Shown here: piece by piece, positions 23,932 through 28,373 of the stretch
Position numbering within the stretch: position 1 is the stretch's first letter
How the letters are laid out: each line of letters begins with the position of its first letter
Assembly: GCA_964390725.1 (NCBI GenBank)
Contig: CAYMIW010000039.1
Coordinates: forward strand, 1 to 28,373
Reading direction: 5' to 3'
Length of the DNA stretch: 28,373 bases
From: JAABTH01 sp964390725
Lineage (GTDB): Bacteria > Bacillota > Dethiobacteria > DTU022
Translations under genes and position numbers: made by a program
The notes under the pieces: model-generated
The model's input: only the letters and a program-made list of their open reading frames with translations
Database searches by the model: none
Told to the model about the DNA's origin: nothing

Positions 23932-24804
23932 ATGATGATCAGGGCTCCTGCCAAGATTAATTTAGGTCTTACTGTGCTTGGCAGAAGGACTGACGGTTTT
24001 CATGAGATAGAAACGGTCATGCAGCAGGTCTCCCTTGCTGATACTATAATACTGCAGCAGGCTGAACAGGGAAAGTTAATTTTCAGCTGTACTGACTCGG
24101 AGCTTTCAACCGAAGATAACCTTGTTTTTAGAGCGGCAAACCTTTTAAAAAATATCAGCGGGAAATGTTTACCTGGAGTAAGTATAACCCTCTATAAAAA
24201 TATACCAGTGGCTGCCGGTTTGGCAGGGGGCAGCAGCGATGCTGCTGCTGCCTTGTTCGGCTTAAATAAATTTTGGCAGCTTGGGCTCGATTATCAAAAA
24301 CTGGCCAGGCTGGCTTCAGAACTGGGTTCAGATGTGCCATTCTGTCTGGAGGGTGGGACGGCCCTGGCGCAGGGAAGAGGAGAAATTCTTGAAAAGCTGC
24401 CTGAAATACCGTTTTTTTGGGTAACACTGGTGTTACCATCAGCCACAAAAATATCAACTGCTGAAGCCTATGCAAAGTATAACCGTGACCTGACCGGAAA
24501 ACCGCGGCTTGATGATTTGCTAATGGCTGTAAGATCGCAAAACAGGTTAAAAATATTGAAGTGGACCGAGAAAAAATTTGTTAATACGCTTGAGTCGGCT
24601 GATCTGGATGCTTCAAAAAAAATTAGATTATTAAAGGAGCAATTTCGTTCTTATGGCTTGAAACTAAGCATGTCCGGCAGTGGTCCTGCCCTGTTTCTGC
24701 TCTCTGAAAATATGGAAAAAGCTACCTGGGCTGCCGGCCTTGCCGGTCAACTCGGGGCAGAAGCGTACTTATGCTGGACAGATAATAATTATAGGTGGTG
24801 TTAG
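23932..24804 (+). CDS. ispE: 4-diphosphocytidyl-2-C-methyl-D-erythritol kinase
   Basis: About 290 residues, GHMP kinase superfamily. It phosphorylates CDP-ME in the MEP pathway of isoprenoid synthesis. Motifs: APAKINLGLTV at the N-terminus, GRRTDGFHEIETVM, the ATP-binding PVAAGLAGGSSDAAAAL, SDVPFCLEGGTALAQGRGE and a C-terminal SMSGSGPALF. I prefer the ATG at 23932 because GGAG lies 6 nt upstream and homologues start close to the APAKIN motif. In-frame TTG at 23914 and ATG at 23920 are possible and would overlap the preceding stop. The next gene begins one base after the stop codon. Confidence 0.94.
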   Translation: MMIRAPAKINLGLTVLGRRTDGFHEIETVMQQVSLADTIILQQAEQGKLIFSCTDSELSTEDNLVFRAANLLKNISGKCLPGVSITLYKNIPVAAGLAGGSSDAAAALFGLNKFWQLGLDYQKLARLASELGSDVPFCLEGGTALAQGRGEILEKLPEIPFFWVTLVLPSATKISTAEAYAKYNRDLTGKPRLDDLLMAVRSQNRLKILKWTEKKFVNTLESADLDASKKIRLLKEQFRSYGLKLSMSGSGPALFLLSENMEKATWAAGLAGQLGAEAYLCWTDNNYRWC

Positions 24805-24805
24805 T

Positions 24806-25561
24806 ATGTTTGATGCGGTTGTGCTGGCTGGTAGCGGTAAACCGGATCCGCTGACTATTAATGAAGGGGTAACCAATAAAGCCTTCATTGAAATAAACGA
24901 CAGGTTTCTGCTGACATATGTTCTTGATGCCCTTGGTTCATCTTCTTCGATTGACCAGATAACGGTAGTGGGGCCGGAAAAAGAACTGACTGACCTTCGT
25001 AATAGCGGTTATAATATCAATGTGGTCCCGGAGCGGGGCTCAATGCTGGATAATCTGGCAGCCGGTTTTGGAGCAGTTGATCAAAATCGGTTGTGCCTGG
25101 TAGTAACAGCGGATATACCGCTGATCAGGGCTGAGGTTATAGAGAGGTTCCTGGAACTATGTTCTCCTTATGATCATGAATTTTACTACCCTGTTTTAAC
25201 CCGGGAATTATGTTTGGAAAAATTTCCCCAGACCGAGAGGACATATGTGCGTCTGAAAGAAGGGCACCTGACCGGGGGAAATATAAGTTTGTTTAACCCG
25301 CGCTGGTTTCTTGATAATCGTGAACGCCTGGAGATGTTTATCTCTTTTCGCAAGAAGCCTCTAAAGCTTATGCGTATTTTCCCCCCGTTTTTTATAATCA
25401 AATATCTTTTTAAAATATTATCGGTAAATGATGCCGAGTTATTCCTTTCCCGTCATTTTTCCATAAAAGCCAGTGCTGTTTTCAGTGATTCCGTGGAAAT
25501 TGGTATTGATGTGGATAAAATCTGCGACCTGGAGCTGGTTAAAAGCATTTTAGAAAAGTAA
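24806..25561 (+). CDS. Nucleotidyltransferase family protein (MobA-like NTP transferase)
   Basis: A 251-residue protein with a GT-A/NTP-transferase fold. The N-terminal VVLAGSGK is a variant of the LAGGxGxR nucleotide loop, NKAFIEINDRFLLTYVLDAL follows, and TADIPLI carries the metal-binding aspartate. The C-terminal 80 residues (LMRIFPPFFIIKYLFKILSVND...) are not part of the core fold. It would transfer a nucleotidyl group to a sugar phosphate or alcohol; the acceptor is unknown. The ATG at 24806 has AGGTGGTG upstream. An upstream in-frame extension back to 24680 overlaps ispE and lacks a site. It is coupled to ispE (one-base gap) and takes the place of purR-yabJ in the Bacillus order. Confidence 0.82.
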   Translation: MFDAVVLAGSGKPDPLTINEGVTNKAFIEINDRFLLTYVLDALGSSSSIDQITVVGPEKELTDLRNSGYNINVVPERGSMLDNLAAGFGAVDQNRLCLVVTADIPLIRAEVIERFLELCSPYDHEFYYPVLTRELCLEKFPQTERTYVRLKEGHLTGGNISLFNPRWFLDNRERLEMFISFRKKPLKLMRIFPPFFIIKYLFKILSVNDAELFLSRHFSIKASAVFSDSVEIGIDVDKICDLELVKSILEK

Positions 25562-25848
25562 AAATTGCCGGTTTGGCATGCGATCGGCATGATATTCATA
25601 TTTTTGCACGACAACCTTCAAAAAAACGTACACTTTTCACTAATATAGGGGCAACTGTTTTCATTATAATAAACCTGAAGATACTGGCAATTCGCAATGT
25701 TTGAATGAAAACCTATGGTTATAGTGTGATTTACCCGGAGCTGGCAAGTGAATACCTTCTTAAGGTTTATATATAAAGATTAATATAGTTGGAATAAAAA
25801 AACCTGTAGGGTTCATTTAATTTACATGTCCGGGAAGGTGGGTTAAGC
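25562..25848. other. Intergenic region upstream of spoVG
   Basis: A 287-nt AT-rich stretch without a convincing gene. A TATAAT at 25665-25670 has no acceptable -35 box. ACCTT...AAGGT (25754-25766) is a small inverted repeat. GGCATG occurs twice at about 25575-25592. No clear terminator for the upstream gene was found. spoVG is SigH-controlled in Bacillus, but I could not find a good SigH site. Confidence 0.4.
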
Positions 25849-26127
25849 TTGGTAGTTACCGATGTACGCATCAGGAGGTTGACACAGGAAGGCAAAATGA
25901 GGGCTATTGTATCAATTACGCTAAACGATAAATTTGTTGTCCATGATGTCAGGGTAATAGAGGGTAATAACGGTTTGTTTGTTGCCATGCCGAGTAAAAG
26001 AACGCCAAGTGGAGAATTCAGAGATATTGCTCATCCAATCAATGTTGAAGCAAGGCAGGTTATTCAAAATTCAGTACTAGATGCTTACACCAGGGAATTG
26101 GAAAGTGCTACGGTAAATTCTAATTAA
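25849..26127 (+). CDS. spoVG: Septation regulator SpoVG
   Basis: A 92-residue protein: VVTDVRIRRLTQEGKMRAIVSITLNDKFVVHDVRVIEGNNGLFVAMPSKR is the family core, with EFRDIAHPIN and an acidic helical tail. SpoVG is a small DNA/RNA-binding regulator that affects septum formation in sporulation and, in other Firmicutes, capsule and virulence. The start is a TTG with GGAAGGTGGG upstream; it gives the standard N-terminus. It precedes glmU, as in Bacillus. Confidence 0.96.
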   Translation: MVVTDVRIRRLTQEGKMRAIVSITLNDKFVVHDVRVIEGNNGLFVAMPSKRTPSGEFRDIAHPINVEARQVIQNSVLDAYTRELESATVNSN

Positions 26128-26139
26128 TAGTTAAGTACT

Positions 26140-26169
26140 TTGCCTTTTCATTTCTTTCTGCAGTATAAT
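26140..26169 (+). promoter_or_regulatory. glmU promoter
   Basis: TTGCCT (26140-26145) and TATAAT (26164-26169) are 18 bp apart, about 30 nt before the glmU start. Confidence 0.62.
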
Positions 26170-26188
26170 AGACAGGATTACACTGCAG
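26158..26188. repeat. CTGCAGT inverted repeat across the glmU -10 region
   Basis: CTGCAGT (26158-26164) and ACTGCAG (26182-26188) are perfect 7-bp inverted arms separated by 17 nt. They enclose the TATAAT box and the likely transcription start, and the right arm ends just before the GGGAGG ribosome-binding site. Confidence 0.5.
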
Positions 26189-26200
26189 GGAGGAACTTTA

Positions 26201-27193
26201 ATGGAACAGCCATGGGCACTTATTCTGGCTGCCGGTAAAGGTAAGCGTATGTACTCAAGCCTGCCCAAAGTACTGCACGAGCTTTGCGGCAGGCCGATGG
26301 TTGAATACGTTCTTAAAAGCGCTGAGCAATTGACTGCAAAGGTTCTTATTGTAGTCGGTCACGGCGCTTTAATGGTTCAGGAGAAATTTGGTTCAAGGTA
26401 TTCCTATGTATTGCAGAAAGAGCAGCAGGGTACCGGGCATGCCGTTATGCAGGCTCTGCCGCAGCTGCCGGATGAAGGAACCCTGATGGTCCTTTGCGGA
26501 GATGCGCCTCTTCTGACAACCGAACACCTGGAAGGCCTTTTAGAGGTGAAAAAAAACTGTTCTGCCGTAGTTGCATCTGTTGTTATTAAAGAACCTGCCG
26601 GCTACGGCCGGATCATTCGGGGAAATGGCAATCAGGTTGTGCGTATCGTTGAAGAAAAAGATGCTACAGCCGAAGAGAGGCAGATCACCGAGATTAACAC
26701 GGGAACATATTGTTTTGATTTGTCGCTGCTTAAACACTACCTTCCTCTTGTTAAAAGCAACAATGCCCAGGGAGAGTATTATCTTACTGACATAGTGGCT
26801 GTCCTGGCAGAAGCAGGGTATTCCTCAGAGGTATACCGGTTGGATGATCCCTGCCTGGGGCTGGGTATAAACAACAGGATGCAGCTTGCGGAAGCAGCGG
26901 AAATTATGCGTGAAAGAATAAGTCACAGGTTAATGCTGCAGGGTGTAACTGTTGAAGATCCGGGTTCGACCTATATTGACGATGAAGTTGATGTGGGGCC
27001 GGATACAATCATCAGACCCGGAACCATCCTTGAAAAAGGAACAAAAATTGGGTCCTACTGCACCATCGGCCCCTATTCGCACCTGGTTTGTGCTGAAGTT
27101 GGCAATGAGGCAGTCATTGAACATGCTTATGTGAAGAATGTGAGGATTGAACCGGGGGAAAAAATTGTGCCTTATACTGTTAAAGGATTATAA
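26201..27193 (+). CDS. glmU: Short GlmU: UDP-N-acetylglucosamine pyrophosphorylase with partial beta-helix
   Basis: A 330-residue protein; full-length bifunctional GlmU is about 450-460. Residues 1 to about 230 are a complete uridylyltransferase domain: LAAGKGKRM (9-17), LPKVLHEL (21-28), the QKEQQGTGHAV uridine loop, CGDAPLL, YGRIIR, EEKDAT and EINTGTY. It makes UDP-GlcNAc from GlcNAc-1-P and UTP. Then a linker and about four turns of left-handed beta-helix (IGPYSHLVCAEVGNEAVIEH...) follow. The protein ends at PYTVKGL, before the region carrying the acetyltransferase catalytic residues. No continuation in another frame is visible after the stop. The position between spoVG and prs is canonical. 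So GlcN-1-P acetylation must be done by another protein, if this is the only GlmU. Confidence 0.92.
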   Translation: MEQPWALILAAGKGKRMYSSLPKVLHELCGRPMVEYVLKSAEQLTAKVLIVVGHGALMVQEKFGSRYSYVLQKEQQGTGHAVMQALPQLPDEGTLMVLCGDAPLLTTEHLEGLLEVKKNCSAVVASVVIKEPAGYGRIIRGNGNQVVRIVEEKDATAEERQITEINTGTYCFDLSLLKHYLPLVKSNNAQGEYYLTDIVAVLAEAGYSSEVYRLDDPCLGLGINNRMQLAEAAEIMRERISHRLMLQGVTVEDPGSTYIDDEVDVGPDTIIRPGTILEKGTKIGSYCTIGPYSHLVCAEVGNEAVIEHAYVKNVRIEPGEKIVPYTVKGL

Positions 27194-27330
27194 TGATGGT
27201 TCAGTATCTGAAACCTTTATATAAGCAGCAGGAAAAATGTATTACAAGGAAGAAAGGTTTATAGCCATTAAATTTTTACTGGTTAACCCGGAAGGGTAAA
27301 TATTGTTTTAATCAATCAGGAGGGTTCGAG

Positions 27331-28284
27331 TTGGTAAATGGTGAAGAACTAAAGATATTTTGCGGTAGCGCAAACCGCAATCTCGCCGAAGCGATTGCTG
27401 AACACATTGGGGTTCCGTTAGGACAAAGTGAGGTAAGCCGTTTCAGTGATGGTGAAATTGCAATTAGTATTAAGGAAAGTGTGCGGGGGACGAATTCCTT
27501 TCTGATTCAGCCTCTTTGTGGTCCGATAAATGACAGTATCATGGAACTTCTTATTATGGTAGATGCCCTTAAAAGGGCATCGGTTAAAACAGTTAATGCC
27601 GTAGTACCTTATTATGCCTATGCCAGGCAGGATCGTAAAACCAAGGCCCGTGATCCGATTACAGCCAAGCTGCTTGCCGATTTAATCACTGCTGCCGGGG
27701 CCGATCGCGTTGTCGCCATGGACCTTCATGCCGGTCAGATTCAAGGGTTTTTTAATATACCGCTTGATCATCTCACTGCTTTGCCGATTTTATCTAATTA
27801 CTTTAAAAACAAGAATATTGAAAATGGAGTAGTCGTTTCTCCCGATCTTGGCGGGGTTACCCGGGCCAGGGATTTAGCCAACCGCCTGATGATGCCCATT
27901 GCCATAATTGATAAAAAAAGGCCGGCACCCAACCAGGCAGAGATAATGAATATTATCGGAGATGTAAAAGGCAAAACGGCAATTTTCATAGATGATATGA
28001 TTGATACTGCCGGAACTATTACCCTGGGTGCTGAAGCATTAATTGATGCCGGGGCTTGTGATGTATACGCCTGCTGTACTCATCCGGTTTTTTCCGGACC
28101 GGCTTTGAAGCGGCTGAGTGATTCTTCAATAACTGAAGTGGTTTATACAAATACTATTCCAGTTGACAAGGGATTATTAAGCGGTTTGAGAGATTGTTTT
28201 CATGAATTATCTGTCGCTCCCCTGATTGGAGAAGCAATCATCCGCATACAAAATAAAATTTCGGTAAGCGAACTCTTTGATTAA
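27331..28284 (+). CDS. prs: Ribose-phosphate pyrophosphokinase
   Basis: A 317-residue PRPP synthetase, converting ribose 5-phosphate and ATP to PRPP for purine, pyrimidine, NAD, His and Trp synthesis. Motifs: FSDGEIAISIKESVRG, YYAYARQDRKTKARDPI (ATP-binding, R99/Q100), MDLHAGQIQGFF (H133), SPDLGGVTRARDLANRL and the PRPP loop IDDMIDTAGT (about 220-229). The start is TTG with an AGGAGGG site six nt upstream, giving the family-typical length. It follows glmU after 137 nt in which I see only a weak promoter candidate. Confidence 0.97.
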   Translation: MVNGEELKIFCGSANRNLAEAIAEHIGVPLGQSEVSRFSDGEIAISIKESVRGTNSFLIQPLCGPINDSIMELLIMVDALKRASVKTVNAVVPYYAYARQDRKTKARDPITAKLLADLITAAGADRVVAMDLHAGQIQGFFNIPLDHLTALPILSNYFKNKNIENGVVVSPDLGGVTRARDLANRLMMPIAIIDKKRPAPNQAEIMNIIGDVKGKTAIFIDDMIDTAGTITLGAEALIDAGACDVYACCTHPVFSGPALKRLSDSSITEVVYTNTIPVDKGLLSGLRDCFHELSVAPLIGEAIIRIQNKISVSELFD

Positions 28285-28285
28285 G

Positions 28286-28314
28286 TTGATTTTAGTCGCT
28301 TCCTGAAGTATACT
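28286..28314 (+). promoter_or_regulatory. Promoter of the gene following prs
   Basis: TTGATT (28286-28291), a 17-bp spacer and TATACT (28309-28314), directly after the prs stop. A bulged inverted repeat (CTTCCTGAA near 28299-28307 with TTCAGAAGG near 28317-28325) surrounds the -10 box and runs into the ribosome-binding site. Confidence 0.65.
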
Positions 28315-28337
28315 ATTTCAGAAGGAGGCTTGAATGA

Positions 28338-28373
28338 ATGGACAGAATGGTAATGGAAGCACAGTTTCGTCCG
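28338..28373 (+). CDS. Start of a probable ribosomal protein L25/Ctc gene, cut by window edge
   Basis: Only 12 codons are present. The frame from ATG 28338 gives MDRMVMEAQFRP, which resembles the beginning of the L25/Ctc general stress protein, the gene that follows prs in Bacillus and many Clostridia. GGAGG lies 9 nt upstream. An alternative ATG at 28334 in another frame gives a less protein-like start. The identity rests mainly on gene order. Confidence 0.5.
   Translation, partial: MDRMVMEAQFRP

Noticed and set aside
24680..24805. Extension of the nucleotidyltransferase into ispE
   Set aside because: The added 42 residues are an out-of-frame reading of ispE. The ATG at 24806 has its own ribosome-binding site and begins at the fold's first strand.
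25562..25848. SigH promoter for spoVG
   Set aside because: GAAT-type -10 candidates lack an AGGA-type -35 at 12-14 bp, so no site can be defended.
1..28373. Mobile elements, CRISPR arrays, defence islands, toxin-antitoxin pairs
   Set aside because: No transposase, integrase, regularly spaced repeats, or recognisable defence or toxin genes were found. AbrB-fold protein at 16366 is a full AbrB, not a MazE antitoxin with a partner.

Overview
The window is a chromosomal housekeeping segment of a Gram-positive (Bacillota) bacterium. It probably comes from a Clostridia-type, spore-forming lineage. The evidence is the joint presence of AbrB, SpoVG, Veg, RicT/YaaT, a YkuK-type protein and a long Gram-positive SRP RNA, in an order that follows the origin-proximal cluster known from Bacillus and Clostridium (dnaX-ybaB-recR ... 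tmk-holB-yaaT ... abrB-metG-tatD ... rsmA ... veg ... ispE ... spoVG-glmU-prs-rplY). No genus can be assigned from the sequence alone. TTG start codons are common (dppC, dnaX, guaB, abrB, spoVG, prs and possibly tmk). No transposase, integrase, CRISPR array or phage gene was seen.

Layout. Positions 1-5105 (minus strand) hold a peptide-type ABC transporter (two permeases in the order dppC-dppB, then two ATPases), an HD-GYP protein and a truncated tRNA-Arg. The transporter's lipoprotein binding protein is divergent at 5324-6931 (plus) and ends in a clear terminator. Positions 7086-10667 form one plus-strand block: strong promoter, tRNA-Ser(GGA), SRP RNA, an ACT-domain protein, dnaX, ybaB, recR. 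Positions 10692-12135 (minus) hold a DUF3786 protein and an alpha/beta hydrolase. guaB (12302-13756) has its own promoter and terminator. tmk-holB-ricT (13878/13887-16287) follows and ends at a terminator shared with the convergent abrB. metG-tatD (16878-19619) starts from a consensus promoter. A minus-strand SCP2 gene is next, then rsmA and a YkuK-like gene, then veg. After veg come a nicotinamidase-like gene and nicotinate phosphoribosyltransferase, ispE and a nucleotidyltransferase gene. The window ends with spoVG, a short glmU, prs and the first codons of a probable ribosomal protein L25/Ctc gene.

How the genes work together: replication and repair (DnaX, HolB, RecR, YbaB), translation (tRNAs, SRP RNA, MetG, RsmA), nucleotide supply (GuaB, Tmk, Prs), NAD salvage (nicotinamidase plus NAPRTase, with Prs making the PRPP that NAPRTase uses), cell-wall and isoprenoid precursors (GlmU uridylyltransferase, IspE), and growth-transition regulators (AbrB, SpoVG, Veg, RicT).

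The less ordinary observations are: a GlmU that ends before its acetyltransferase active-site region; a tmk whose best Shine-Dalgarno and best protein alignment point to an ACG start; a nicotinamide-salvage operon with a hairpin leader and a perfect 12-bp palindrome beside its ribosome-binding site; several inverted repeats placed on core promoter elements (abrB, veg, rsmA, glmU); and lineage-specific genes sitting where the Bacillus cluster has other genes. I did not find a convincing undescribed multi-gene system.
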